Of a DNA stretch of 64,000 nucleotides, positions 22,560-34,614 are shown one piece after another. The stretch spans positions 40,858,001 to 40,922,000 of the forward strand of contig JBITNC010000001.1 of assembly GCA_050084985.1 (NCBI GenBank), written 5' to 3'. The position numbers and the translations under genes are program-made. Each line of letters starts with the position of its first letter. Position 1 is the first letter of the stretch. Origin of the DNA: Nageia nagi. Lineage: Eukaryota; Pinophyta. The notes under the pieces were generated by a model that saw only the letters and a list, made by a program, of their open reading frames with translations, did not search any database and was not told the DNA's origin.

Positions 22560-23040
22560 ATTTCCCCTTATGCGTTTAGTAGGTCTGATTTCCACATCAT
22601 ATCTTAAAATTTTAGAAATCCATCTAGGTCTCCCCTCTCCAATTTCCCCTTACATTATATAAGATCTAACATTTGGATGTATAGTTAAGACCAGGAATTT
22701 GCTCTAACTTATATAATGTTTCAACTTTTCCAAAGACTTTAGTATTGCTAGGACCTATCTTTCCATGAAAATGTACTTCTCTTCACTCTTATTCATAGTT
22801 TGACTAAAAAAAGCAATAGGATATTCCTCATTCTTTTCAAATTTCTAAGTTAGGATGGCTGTAATGCTTGAACTAGAGCCATATGTATACAAATGAATTC
22901 TTTGCTAAAATTTGGGTAAATTAAGACAAGCGCCCTAGTTATTACAAACTTGATTCTTTGAAATGATTTTTTTCCTTCTTTATTCCATTTGAACACAACA
23001 TTTTTCTTTAACATGAGAGTAATAGGCTTCACAATGCTTG
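22560..23040 (-). pseudogene. RNase H (standard Gypsy type), element C
   Basis: From 23032 on the - strand: KPITLMLKKN, FKWNKEGKKSFQRIK, then a PNFSKEF segment, which is the start of the RT-RNaseH domain of Gypsy elements. The continuation to 22560 gives EEYPIAFFSQTMNKSEEKY and VLAILKSLEKLKHY with stops in place of Gln. This is the ordinary RNase H after RT, separate from the second RNase H at 24121. Its end is cut by element B. Confidence 0.82.
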
Positions 23041-23870
23041 AAAAATCTTTAAAAAAATCTTCTTACAAAATTAATCTATCCTAGAAAAGATTGTAAATTC
23101 TTTTTGTTTGAAGGGAAAGGTAATTTGTTTATTACCTCTATCCTATCTGGATCGATAGCCCAACCTTCTTTTGAAATGACATGTACAAGAAGCTTTCCCT
23201 CATCTATTGCAAAAATAGAATTTTTTGAATTTAAGGAAATTCCATACCTTTTTCATTTGATGAAAGCCTACTCTAGATGTTGCACATGGAAACTTCTATC
23301 GTGAGAGAAAATAGTGATATCATCCAAGTATACTAGCACACTTTTATTTACAATTTCTTCAAAAGTATAGTCCGTAGCTCTTTGAAAGGTTACTTCTGCA
23401 TTTGATAATTTGAAAGGCATTATTTGGAAAGTAAATGTTCTCCATTTGGTTATAAAAGCCATTTTGAACTAATCTTCATTTTTTACTCGAACTTGGTTAT
23501 ACACCAAAAAACCATCTAGTAAGGAGAATCTTTTCGCTCCAACCACAGTATTTAATATTTATTCTATAGGTAGTAGAGGATAATAATCTTTTAATGAGAC
23601 TCTATTTAAACCCCTAAATTCCACACATAATCGAATCTCTCCATTTTTTTCTAACTAGGACTAAGTTTTCCACCCATGTAGAATGTTTAATAGGATATAT
23701 GATACTAGCTTTATACAATTTTAGAACTTCTTATTTCATCATCACTTCAATCTTGGGGTTTACTGGCCTTTGTTTCTATCTAATAGGTTTGGCATCTTCA
23801 ATTAATTCTATAATATGTTGAATTACAAATTTATCAAAAACCTTTAGATCATCATATGACTAAGCAAATA
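23041..23870 (-). pseudogene. Reverse transcriptase, element C (Gypsy)
   Basis: Seen on the - strand with frame changes: RPVNPKIEVMMK near 23770, WVENLVLVRKK, RLLDGFLVYNQV-type palm start, then the open piece 23462-23268 with FTFQIMPFKLSNAEVTFQRA and VLVYLDDITIFSH. YLDDI is the catalytic centre in its Gypsy form. Many TAG and TAA stops stand where Gln or Trp are normal, as expected after cytosine deamination. Confidence 0.85.
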
Positions 23871-24120
23871 CATTAGCAAAAACTCTGCACAACTAAATAA
23901 TCTCTTTGATTTGATTGAGGTTGTTACATATGTTGACTTTTAAAAATATTTGGGAAGAATTTCATACTTCTTATGACTATCAAGGTTTATAATTATACCC
24001 TTTCTTTTTACCTAGTCATTTCTATCAAACACCCTTTGAATGGGATCAGATATTTAGGAAATATATTATTGTTCAATTGGATTATATCTTGTTCCTTGAA
24101 GATGTTGGCATCTTCTTCTC

Positions 24121-24948
24121 CTACCACATGACACATAGACTGTTGTAGCAAAAACTAATTGATTTGAGCCTTATCTCTAAAGACTTGCTAAAAGGAATCA
24201 TTATCCAAAATGGAAGGTCTAAAGATAAGTTGAACCCTCTTTTTTCAAACAAATCATTGGTGGGATCAAAACTAGCTCCCATTTGAGCCAGTGCATCAGC
24301 TTCTTGGTTCAACCTCCTTGGAATGGATTGTATGTACAAAGCTTCAAAATTTTCAAATAGATCCCACACTCTATTTTTGTAAGACTTTAAATAATGGTAT
24401 TTAATAGAACACTTACCTGTGATTTGGTTTACAATCAACTCTGAATCTCCTTTAATTTTCACATAGCGGATCTGCATTTTAATTGCTTGCTCTAGGCCAA
24501 GGCAAAGGGCTTCATACTCAACCACATTATTGGTGCACATCCATGTGAGCCTATAAGAGAATTTATTAATTTTTCCTATTGGATCAATCAAGATAATCCC
24601 AATACCTAACCCATTTCTAGATCTAGCTCCATTAAAGAATATTTTCCAAACTTCACCTTTTTTGAACTCTTCATTGGTGAGCTTTGGGATAAAAGGCTTT
24701 GGTTCTATCAAATAATAATTCCCAAATTCCATGTCATAAATAGTGTTAAGCATATAAATAGACGCAGGGTATTTGATTTGCAATTCTTTCAACAACTGCT
24801 CACTCTCTTCCAACTTACTCATGATTGCATTGATCTCCTCCTTTTTTTCTACATGAACATTAAAAAAAATTTCATTATCTAACCTTACTCTCTTATCTTC
24901 ACAAGGAATTAAATAATGAGTGTAATCCATTGCTAAATAGATAGACAT
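24121..24948 (-). CDS. Second, plant/archaeal-type RNase H (aRNH) of element C
   Basis: An open frame of 275 codons, the longest surviving piece of C. Residues 98-225 or so form an RNase H of the RVT_3 kind: VWKIFFNGARSRNGLGIGI, NNVVEYEALCLGLEQAI (catalytic Glu), KIKGDSELIVNQITG (catalytic Asp) and RRLNQEADALAQMGAS (last Asp). The first catalytic Asp, usually FFDGA, is Asn here, so the enzyme is probably inactive. It lies between protease and RT, not after the first RNase H. A second RNase H is known from Tat-group Gypsy elements; the position should be compared with the described clades. The ORF overlaps the protease piece by 16 bp in another frame. Confidence 0.85.
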   Translation of the reverse strand: MSIYLAMDYTHYLIPCEDKRVRLDNEIFFNVHVEKKEEINAIMSKLEESEQLLKELQIKYPASIYMLNTIYDMEFGNYYLIEPKPFIPKLTNEEFKKGEVWKIFFNGARSRNGLGIGIILIDPIGKINKFSYRLTWMCTNNVVEYEALCLGLEQAIKMQIRYVKIKGDSELIVNQITGKCSIKYHYLKSYKNRVWDLFENFEALYIQSIPRRLNQEADALAQMGASFDPTNDLFEKRGFNLSLDLPFWIMIPFSKSLEIRLKSISFCYNSLCVMW

Positions 24949-25240
24949 AACTTGAAAAGAGGAGGAAGTTCAAGTACTACAATTTCATGAGTGATAACCA
25001 TAGAAGGACACTTATGTATCTTTAAAACCATATCCTTGATAACCCTAATAGTTTTAACTGGGGTCGAGTCTAACTGCAACACTCCTATGGATGTCCTAGT
25101 GAGAGGTAGCCTAATTACATCACATACTACTTTAGGTATGATGGTAGTGGTTTCTCTAGAATCAACTAGATAGTTATATAGCACATACCCATTGACCTCT
25201 AAATTCATATAAAAAGCTAGTGATTTATTTTTCCCATTGT
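24933..25240 (-). pseudogene. Aspartic protease, element C
   Basis: A 91-codon piece on the - strand with VLYNYLVDSRETTTIIPKVV, corresponding to LVDSGAS-xxIMP of Gypsy proteases; DSG has become DSR. The LQLDSTPVKTIRVIKDMVLK stretch is the usual flap and following strand. Probably inactive. Confidence 0.75.
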
Positions 25241-25371
25241 CAGATATTTTGATGTCTCAAATGAATTCAACACCCTATCCATTCCTTCATTAAATACTTC
25301 TTTGTTAGCAAACCTTTGTTGAAATTGCTAAGTATCATGCCTCCTTTGATGCTTGGTGAGTGAGGGAAACC

Positions 25372-26733
25372 TTAATTTTTGGACCATCTAATCATTGGCT
25401 TCATCAACTTTAGGCATCTATCTACTTTCAAAATTGGAAATTTATGAAATGGAACCTCTATTGGGAGTGTCATGTTTACAAAACCAGGAGCTATACCGAG
25501 CTTCTTGGAGGTTACTGGATCATGACCTTTTAAATATTTAGATCTTTTTTCTGATAGACTTGATACATGAGGCCTCTTTGCAAACCTCATTTCTACAACA
25601 AAAACACCTACATCAGTTGGGGAAAAATTCATCAAATTTACATTTTAACTCATATCATCAGCTATGCCAGGTGGAGTAATTCCTCCACTTTTAGACAAGT
25701 ACTCCTGATATTGATATATAGGGCAAGAATGTTTTTCATGAGCATCATTGCAAGCTAAACATAAGCTTACTATTTTTCTAGAAGAAGAAGCTTGATCTAT
25801 ATCTTCTACTAACACATGCTAATTTTGAGCTTTTTCTATAGCTAGATATGGGAATCTTATGGCATTATTTTGTCTACTCAAGAGCGTGATCTAGTTTGAC
25901 ATGTTCCTACATAAAGCTTTCAATTCTTGTATCTCACTTTGAGAGGAAGCTACTTAATTTACCCCTAACTGATGTGGGGTTGGTAGAGCTAGAGGAGCTC
26001 TTAGGGTAGGCAATGCTAATGGGAATTGTTGAACTGGTGCAGGAATACTAGCCAAAGGCGAGGCCATACAAATTGTTGAGGGTCTTATTGCCTAGTTTTC
26101 CAATAACATTGGAAAGTATGGCATTAACATCAACTGGGTAGTTTTCCTACCAAAATGAGACAAGCTTTAGCAAATGCTGCTTGTTTATAGACCTCCAAAA
26201 AAGTGTTTATTCTATAATTTTGAATTTACAAAGAGAGATCTAGGGGAAAGGCTCTCAAATAATACATCAAAGCTTGAGATTCTTAGGGCCTAATCGATAT
26301 CAAAACTCTTTTCCAATATTTTTGGAATCTATTATTGAAATCTAGAATATTCTTCTATTCATGTATTTTGATAGAGATAAACTGAGTTAGCAAGGAGAAG
26401 GGATCTCCTACTTCATTAAATTCCAAGATGAAAGGCTCCGCCAACTAAGTCCAAAAAGTTTATAGATCTACTAGCAAGGCTTCTATACCAATTAAGAACC
26501 CTACCCTTAAAATATTGTGCTAGCAATCTTACCATGACATCTTCATACTGAATATTATGGAGCTTAGCCAAACTAGCTACATCCACACAATGTTCATAGG
26601 TTGTTCTCTTCATGGTCGCATCAAACTTAGGTAGAGTTTTAAAGACATTTCCTAGGATATCATGCAATGTAGCTAAAGCCAATGGTACCCCATCATCCCA
26701 TGCAAGATAGATATTTGGAGTAGGATTAGCCAT
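25372..26733 (-). pseudogene. gag, element C (Gypsy)
   Basis: The N-terminal piece 26733-26416 has the retrotransposon gag pattern VMVRLLAQYFKGRVLNWY. Frame-shifted continuation shows QALMYYLRAFPLDLSL near 26260. A zinc knuckle, CLACNDAHEKHSC (CX2CX3HX4C), lies near 25755, and an open tail runs from 25635 to 25372. The ATG at 26733 (MANPTPNIYLAWDDG) is a plausible start but upstream Met codons were not excluded. Confidence 0.75.
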
Positions 26734-27053
26734 TGTAGGAGGAGCATTCCCAATATGAAGGTTGAATGGTACTATTTTTTATAGAGATTTAAAAGTGTTA
26801 ATACTACTCAAAGATCTAGACATGATCAGGGTCTTTCTTTTGGAAGTACCAAGTTTTTTAAAATCTAGGACCTCTTTAGCTATTTTGGATTTTGATCTTG
26901 TCCACAAACTCTAATAGCAACTAAATAATTTAGGTTCAAGAAGTAGCAATGAGAACTATAAATTTGCATTGATATATACCATCAATACTGCTTCCAACAA
27001 AGTTGCAAATGAAACTTTTTATGTCCCATCAAACATGTCAAAAGATATACTAT
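26734..27053 (-). other. Leader of element C
   Basis: About 320 bp between the terminal repeat and gag. It should start with a primer binding site. The bases after the repeat on the - strand (ATAGTATATCTTTTGACATG) do not match the initiator Met site used by the Copia elements, and I cannot assign a tRNA. Confidence 0.55.
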
Positions 27054-28109
27054 TGATGGAAATTGAGTAATATATACACTCTTAGACAATTCAACCAAAG
27101 TATGTCATGAATAGAATAACATAGTAACCTGATCTCTAAAGTAGGCTAATTCCTTATCCATTAGGTGTAGATGAAAAGAGCAAATAATAGGAAAAAAATA
27201 GAAGAGGATAGAGTGCAAGGAATAAAACAAAAGGGATAAGGAGCAAGAGTAAAGCAAAAAGGGTAGATCACTAGTTCAATGTAGGCTTTCACATAGCATG
27301 AAACCTTGGCAAGAATCTAGTGTAGCAGCCATGGTGTAAGCTTTCATTATCTAAATTATTCTTCAACTCAACTCTTCCATATAAGCAAACATAGTTATAC
27401 CAACAACTCATTATCATTTAGGAAATATCCATTACCTACCATAATATAACCAAATTAAGAATAATAACACCAAGTGTTGAATAAGAAAGCTCAAGATGGC
27501 ATTGTATAATTGATAGAACAAAAGGTCTTTGAATATAAATACAAGGGGCAATACTAGGGATTTTGACCCCTTTTTTCTATCTTTGACTAAATTTATACTA
27601 GGCTAGAGTGGTTACAGAATGATTGAAACAAAATAGTTACAAAATGGCCTAAAAATTTTGACCTTATTTTAATAAATAGCTAACTATCCCTACCATATGG
27701 CATTTTATTTCTAAAAATTGAAAGGCCTAAAACTATAATTGCCTCTAAATTATGATGTTCATGCTTCCTGGGTGCTATTTTAACTTGTATTACAATTACA
27801 AAATGTTTTCTGACTGACTATGGTGATTCCATAGTTTCTTCATTATGTTTCAAAGTTCTTTGATGAAGTTTTGCTTGGGTGGAGATTCCTTTTGTTACAT
27901 TTGACATCATTGGTTTTCAAACCATCTGATTTAAAAGTTCTTTTTATTTTTGTTGATCTCACTTCCTTTTTGTACCTTTGTAAGGTGAAGAAAATAACTC
28001 CAAGAGATTTTAATCTTACTCATGATGTCATCCTTCTTTGGACCTATTATTTTAGCCAAAATGGGCTTCACTTTACTTTGTTGATGTTACATTATTTCAT
28101 GCTCTGAAA

Positions 28110-28550
28110 TCAACTAACTTAGCTATTGCAAAACTTTCCAACACTACTTGCTAACATCACTGCTCTTAGGGTCCAATTTTAGACAAGCCTCTATTCTACT
28201 AACATCACTTCCTTTTATGTCCTAGAACACCTAGTCATCATGAAAATTTTAGTATTACCTACTAACATCACTACTCTCAAGGTTCAATTTTAGATGAGCC
28301 TCTATTCTAGTGACATCACTTCCTTTTATGTCCCAAAACACTTAGCCATCATAGAACTTTTAGTATTACCTGCTCACATCATTACTCCCAAGGTCCAATT
28401 TTATATGAGCCTCTATTCTATTGACATCACTTCCTTTTATGTCCTGAAACACTTAGCTATTGTAGAAATTTTAGTATTACCTACTGACATCACTAATCCT
28501 AGAGTTCAATTTTAGAAGAGCCTCAATTTTGGTAACATCACTTCATTTCA
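28110..28550. repeat. 111-bp tandem array in the terminal repeat of C (5' copy)
   Basis: Anchor strings (GCTCTTAGGG and variants) at 28162, 28273, 28384 and 28495, each 111 bp apart, matching the array at 8600-9045 in period and copy number. Confidence 0.92.
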
Positions 28551-29499
28551 TGTCCTAGAAATTGCTATAATTAAAGCATTTTCACATCAAAATTATTTGA
28601 AAGCTTACTAAAACACTCTTATTTAAGACAGATAAGATCAATACTCATTGGGAAGCCACTAGGGTGTTAAGCTATGTATGCATATACATTTTGGCAACAT
28701 CTGTGGGAAAATTTTACTTTTCATATAAGACATTTTGAACCTAGAATAAAACTTTGGAAATGGAGAGGGGTCGAGCTTCAATTCTATAAACTTAGGAACT
28801 ATTGAACCTTTCTCCAATTCATATGTATTTTGGAGAAGTCTTTTAACCTTGATTGAGCTAAAGCTATAGTGTTCCAAACCTTATAATATATTTGCCCATG
28901 TTTTTGCAATAATTATTGTAAACTAACCCCAATCTATGCCCAAGAATCAAAGAGTTTTAACAAATTTACCTCATTAAAAGAAGATAGTAGTGCTTCCACA
29001 TCATCAGCCTGCTTACTAATTTTCTTGAATATTTTCTAAGAATTTTGATTTTGGGATCGATGAGTCATCAATCCTCCATAATTTTGGGACTCCTAATGTG
29101 GATAATTTTTTTAGCTTTATCTTTAGAGTCTCTATTCCTTGCACTTGATTTAACACATTATTTTTTATCTCTTGACAGACCAATTTTCCCCGCACTAGGT
29201 AATTGATTGCTGCCATGAGTTCAACTTGGCCCCCAATATTTAGGGCCTATAAACATTCATTGGAAATTTCATTCAATTTCTTGTTAGCCTTCTTAGCTTC
29301 CTCTAATATGGGATAAAGGATACTCTCACTCCTACTGACATCTACTTCAAGGCCTTTCAGTTCCAACAAACATGTTTCCACGTGGTCCCTGATATGAATC
29401 AGGTCCTTGATTTCTTAAGACCTCTATTCCCAAAATTTCATCTTTACGATCAATAAGAAATCTTTATCCATTTTTGTACTCACTCATGCTTTGTTACAA

Positions 29500-31627
29500 T
29501 TGAGCTATATTGGTAATTAGACTATCAATGATTGAATCTTTTAATGAAACTTCTATTGTCCTTATAGCTATTTCCATATCTTTTTTAGCAATAATGGCAT
29601 CCTTTTTGTTCATGCTATAAATTGTAGGAGATGAAACTAAACATGCTCTCAAAATAGCTATATCATTATCAATAGCTTTCAGCTTGATACTTTATATAAC
29701 CAACAGCTTCTTTATCACTTCATGAGCTTTTTGAAGCTTATTATACTTGGTTTCCAACTTAGTCAACTCTGATATATTCAAGTCTATAGCAGTTTGCAAC
29801 AACTCATTCTTATCACTATGAGGAATGCTTCTCATGTCTATTTTCATCTGGGTGTTCATGGAAGTTAAATCACTTTATCCTTCCTAGAGATCCTAGGCTA
29901 TAGCCATCTCTAGCATTTTATTTTTTGAATCTACATAAGTCTAGAGCCTTACCAGATTATTTGATGTTGGGATTTTCTTTAATTGCCTCTACATCCATTC
30001 TTCTTAGTTGTTCTTCATTTGTTGGTATTGTTACATAATACCATTAATAGACACATGCTACCCAGATATAGTGATGAACAGAGAACCGACACCCAAATCT
30101 TGGGAGAGGGAGGCCAAAACTTGTTTTATTGGTGTTGTAAGACTAGCCTAGATGGAACCTGGGTTGATGCTACTCATGGGATTTAGTGGGAATGATGGTA
30201 GTGATGATGGTGGGGGTGATGATGGTATAGTGATGATGTTAATGAGAGGAGTAATCGGGGAAATTGATGTGAAATGAGTAGGATTATACCATTGGGAAGG
30301 TAGAGGTAACATCAAAATTGGTTGTGTGGTGGGTGTTAGAGAGGTCATCATAACTGTAGAAAGGGGGGCTTGAGTAGAAATGGGTGAGATGACTTGGACA
30401 AAAATTGGTACGATAGGGTTTATAGCAGAGGTATCTAAAAGAGAAGTAGAAGGAGGAGAAAAAGAAAACATACCTATTAGAGCAAGTATCTTCCTCTTCT
30501 TTTTTGGTGAAAGGGGGGCATTTTGAGCTTTCCTCTTCACTATATACACTTCTCACCCTTTTGGTGTCTCATGTACAACTTGGAAGGTATCCTCTCTAAC
30601 CTCTTCTTTAGCTTTCTCTTCTTGGCTAATCCTATGGGCTTCTGGTTGAACTTGTTCTTCTTATTCATCATCACTTTCAAGATACTCTTCAATAGGGTCG
30701 TTTGAAGGGTGTTCCATATTCCACATATCTTTGAACACATCATTGAGGTTAGACTCAAGAGGAGATAATTTATTCCTCGATTTAATTCAGTATTGGTTAA
30801 ATGTAGCAATTTTCTCTTCACTCCACTTAAGCCTTCTCAATGTAGCCAAAGATTTTTTGAGAATTAAATCTACCCTTGCATTAAAGCTACCTTGTTTTCA
30901 TAAAAAATCATCCAAAATAGTATTAGATCATTAGTAATCAAATACATAGGCATCAATTTATCCTTCTCTCCTAGATTTCTCCATTGGTCTAGCTTTGGTT
31001 TAGCTTTCGCTTTGAAGCTGGGAGGATTGGGTTGATTTTTCAACCTTTTACCAAACACATCTTCAAGATCATATAATATATATTGATTGATCCTTTTCAA
31101 CTTCAACCTGAGTAGCTTCTCCTTTATTTGGTCACCTCCTCCTCTACTTTGAAGTACCAAGTCATACACCTTATGAGGTAGAGCATAAACTAATCTCTTC
31201 TTAGCTGCAGCTCCATATTTTACATCTACATAGTCTATTTGCCTTCCATACTCCATACTAAAGATCCAATTAGTGACATGTATAGGCAATAAGAAAGGGG
31301 CACTAGTAAAACCATAAAGTCTAATTAATGTTCCCTCTTCAGTGAAGAACCAATCTCTAGTCTCACCATGAGGCATCCAAAGATATAATTTTGATGGTTT
31401 TGACAGCCTTGGAATTTTAGGATCAAATAGACTCATGGTTGGAACTAAGAAATTTTCCACAAAGCCATAGTAATTGGGTTGATGACCTTACTTCCTCAGT
31501 CCATTTATCTACATACCTAAGGAACCTATGTCCTTCATGCTTAATTAAGGTCAACTTTTTAAAGAATCCTAAATTTTGATGGATTAATAGCCAAATAATA
31601 TACGATGCATATGCAAATTGAGACCCT
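29500..31627 (-). pseudogene. Unrecognised long reading frame inside the C terminal repeat, copy 2
   Basis: The counterpart of 9755-12120. The N-terminal globular part is better kept here: one open frame of 196 codons (31460-30870) includes SKLYLWMPHGETRDWFF, APFLLPIHVTNWIF, YGAAAKKRLVYALPHK and a Lys/Arg-rich LRLKLKRINQYILYDLEDVF segment. The Pro/Ser/Thr-rich linker is at 30549-30148 with LSPKKKRK at its start, and the coiled-coil-like part follows. No database family comes to mind. It is sense relative to C gag-pol but lies in the repeat, so it would be present at both ends of the element. Confidence 0.6.
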
Positions 31628-31935
31628 TGATACAATTCATTCAAATACAATCGATAAAAATTAATGCAAAAGTGAATAAATATAAAAATTTGATAAAATT
31701 ATTATTTCAAATGTTAAACCTAATGCCAATTCTAATGCAAATTAATAAGCTTTTTTGTAAATTAGTAAAACTTGACATAAAACGTGATGTAAAATGTAAC
31801 GTAAAATACATATAACTTGATGTGATATTTTATGTTAAACTTGGTGTTAATGCTAACATAATATTTTATTTTTGATGCCAAATATGATGTAAAAGTTGAA
31901 TATTTATGATGTGAATGGAGATGTTATTTTTGACA
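31628..31935 (-). repeat. LTR-like segment, possibly 3' LTR of element D
   Basis: On the - strand it begins TGTCAAAAATAAC, preceded by a purine-rich AATTAGGGGGAG (31936-31947), and ends TTGTATCA at the break in the C repeat, so it has TG...CA ends and a polypurine tract in the right place. It contains repeated ACTTGATGT-like words. No second copy was found, so the pairing with D is a guess. Confidence 0.5.
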
Positions 31936-31947
31936 CTCCCCCTAATT
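31936..31947 (-). other. Polypurine-tract-like sequence
   Basis: AATTAGGGGGAG on the - strand directly beside the LTR-like segment. Confidence 0.5.
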
Positions 31948-33329
31948 TCAACCATGGCATCATATTGTAAACCAAAAAATCTTTTGAAAAAATACACTAC
32001 ATCCTAACACTATTTCTAATTCTAAATGACTGAAATTTAGTAGTGCCATTATTGAAAATTAAATAGAGGATTTAAGAAGAGAGATAGAGTAATTGCGTCT
32101 CCCATATCAACAAAAGATGAGTGAGAACTATGGTAATAGGGAGGAACATTTAAGGAATATGTATAACTACAACAACAATCATGAAGAAAGAGAATGTCAT
32201 AAAGATAACATGAAGTATATCAAATGAACAATAGTTCATCAAAGTCTAAAATAAGAGGAAGAATATCCAAAATATTATATTAAAAAAGGAAAAGAAGCAC
32301 CATCAAAAGGTGTAATGATAATGATTATGACTATAGTGTTAAATTAATGTAAGCGTACTTGAAGTTTTTATTTGCTCACTAACCAAATATGGCCATATCA
32401 AATATTCATTTAGTAATTTTTACTAGAGAAAAACTTATGGAATAAATACCTAAAATGGACTATATGCTAAGATTGCATATTGTGCCAAAATAAATTTTAT
32501 TTGAGAGTCATTAATTTAAACAATAATGCATAAATTAGATCATTTATGAGATGAAGTATAAGGATAAGAAACATGTTTCATTGGAATTAAAGAAGATATT
32601 TTTGAAAAAAAAAATGACAAAGAAGAATAAACATCCTATATATTGAGGCTCATTGAGATTAGGAAAAAGGATAAAAATAATTCAATGAATTCATGAGTAC
32701 TCTTAACTATACAAGGGATATACCTTCAATCATTGCACTTACAATATTGATAAATGTATTGAAGAAGGTGATTTAATATGGGATTGAGCTTTGACCCTCA
32801 ATCAATTAAAGATGTTAAAAGATTGGTCAAAGAAATAGAAATAATATCAATGTATCACAAGCTCTTAAGATATTACAACATAAGGTTTCAACTATACAAA
32901 TAAACATCACTTAAAACCAAGATAAAGCAAAAGTTGGCACCAAGATGGACCCTAAAAATTGATTTGAAGGATTAAATATGTTGCTTACTAACTAGAAGTA
33001 TGATCCACATACAAAATTAAAATTAAAATTGTGTTTCTTATCTTGAAAATGTTCTTGGCCAAAAAGTGCAACACCAAATACTAATTCAAGAGTTGAATAA
33101 ATGAAAAATGGTGTTAGAGATATAAGCAATATTAAGAAAAAATTAAAGGAACTAAAGGGAATAGTAGGTGTAAGATATTATCATTAAGTGGAAAGAATTA
33201 CAAAAGGAGGATGTTCTGTTAGAGCCTCTAATTGATATTTATTAAAGTAGTTAATTTTTGAGATCCCAAAATATCAAAGATTTAACAACTTACTAAAAAG
33301 TTACATTGAGTTATCTTAAAACCCTTTGA
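31948..33329. other. Decayed repeat sequence, no clear gene
   Basis: AT-rich. On the + strand around 32050-32200 a frame reads IEDLRREIE-LRLPYQQKMS, then YGNREEHLRNMYNYNNNHEE, which resembles the charged start of some Gypsy gag proteins, but nothing after it confirms this. No RT, integrase or tRNA was found. It may be a mosaic of several old insertions. Confidence 0.4.
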
Positions 33330-34614
33330 TATCTAAGTTATATTAAATATCCATTAATAGTTGATCCACTATCTACCATTATTTTTTTATTTCCTATCCT
33401 TCTATCATAGGTGTGATATACAAAGCTAGACACTCAACGATAATTTCTTTACTAAGTTTTTCATACCTATAAAATGTAATTCCATCATATTCCTTAATAG
33501 ACCTAAGTTTCTAGCTCTAAATTATTTTGATTAATTTCATATTTCCCTTATGCAATAAGGTCTAGAATCACATCTTCTAATGCTTTACAAAAGTTTGTAC
33601 TATGACCTCTTCTTTTATGATAAGCATAATAAGTATCATAATTTTCCATTGAAACATTATCATCTTCTAATTTTTTATCTAATGGTTGCAATAAACCTTT
33701 CTTCATTAGATATCTCAAAATGAACCTTGGTTGAATTGGAAATGTATACCTTCTATCTCTTGTTGTGTTAGATCTTGTAAAGGTAGGTGTAAGTGCAAGT
33801 GCAAGTGCATCAACCATATTTATTATTTTTTCCTCCTTCTTAGTGTATGTCTTATGATTCTTCTTATTGTAATAAGTATATGTATACTTGAGCTCTCCTA
33901 ACTCAAGCAAAAACTTTTTTGTAACAATTCTTTTAGCAACACTCCAAATCTAATACCTTTCTCAAATAGAGCATGCAAATTGATAATTGGTAAAATATAA
34001 TATTTGAATATACCACAAATTTCATTCTTATCCAAATTGATACAAATATATTGTCATACCTTTTTGAATATCAAAATATACTTGTTTAGGGTTTCATTTC
34101 TTTCTTGGTGTAGGGCACATAATTTTGTGATGATTCCTTATTTTTTGATATTATGCTTGTATTGATTCATGAATGGTTGTACCAATAATTTGAATGAATC
34201 TATGGATCTCGCTGAAAAATTGTAGAACCATTGACTGAAATCATCTTCCAAACTCCTTGGGAAAAAATTTACCATCAATTTCTCCTTCGATCCTAATTTC
34301 AGCAAGCACTCCTCTCGAAAGCTAATAAGATATTTCTTTAGATTTTGATCACCATTAAGCATCTCGAACTTGGGGACCTTGTGATCAAGTGGTAGGGGAT
34401 AATTATGAATATCATCCGAAAAGGGTGTGGTGAAGACACCATCATAATATTCCTCTTTTTGTTGGGATATATTATAAGTCTCAAGATTGGTTAACCTTAC
34501 AACTATTGTTGGATCTTTAACTGTTTACAAATTACTTCCTGAACTCTACCTCATAGCCACTTGTCTTGCTAGATCTTAAACCATCTTGGCTAAGTTTCTT
34601 ACAATTTGCTCCAT
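33330..34614 (-). pseudogene. gag and protease start of Gypsy element D
   Basis: On the - strand from ATG 34614 (MEQIVRNLAKMV): open piece 34362-34138 has KYLISFREECLLKLGSKEKL and WFYNFSARSIDSFKLLVQPF, the standard gag core of one Gypsy group. Piece 33910-33548 has YYAYHKRRGHSTNFCKALED, a zinc-knuckle-like motif (first Cys lost). Near 33400-33340 the protease active site IMVDSGSTING is intact in sequence. Reading frames are shifted between pieces. RT and integrase of D were not found; the copy is truncated. Confidence 0.75.

Larger units (their letters stand above)
7503..31627 (-). mobile_element. Ty3/Gypsy retrotransposon C, Tat-like, giant terminal repeats
   Basis: Read on the - strand: terminal repeat (31627-27054), gag, protease, plant/archaeal-type RNase H, RT, RNase H, integrase, terminal repeat (from near 12136 to 7503). 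Integrase after RNase H is the Gypsy order, and a second RNase H is known from the Tat group (Tat/Ogre/Retand). Both repeats end at the same bases on the low-coordinate side (TGATGGAAATTGAG at 7503 and 27054; CA-ending on the - strand), the behaviour expected of LTRs. Element B has inserted in integrase. Removing B, C spans about 15.9 kb in this window, and its 5' repeat is truncated at 31627. Confidence 0.8.
27054..31627 (-). repeat. 5' terminal repeat (putative giant LTR) of element C, truncated
   Basis: Co-linear with 7503-11875, with indels: this copy has extra sequence near 28620-28690 and 28845-28985. Visual divergence is several percent, far more than between the B LTRs, so C is older than B. 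On the - strand the repeat ends TCAATTTCCATCA at 27054. The upstream end is lost at 31627, where an LTR-like segment of another element starts. Confidence 0.75.
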
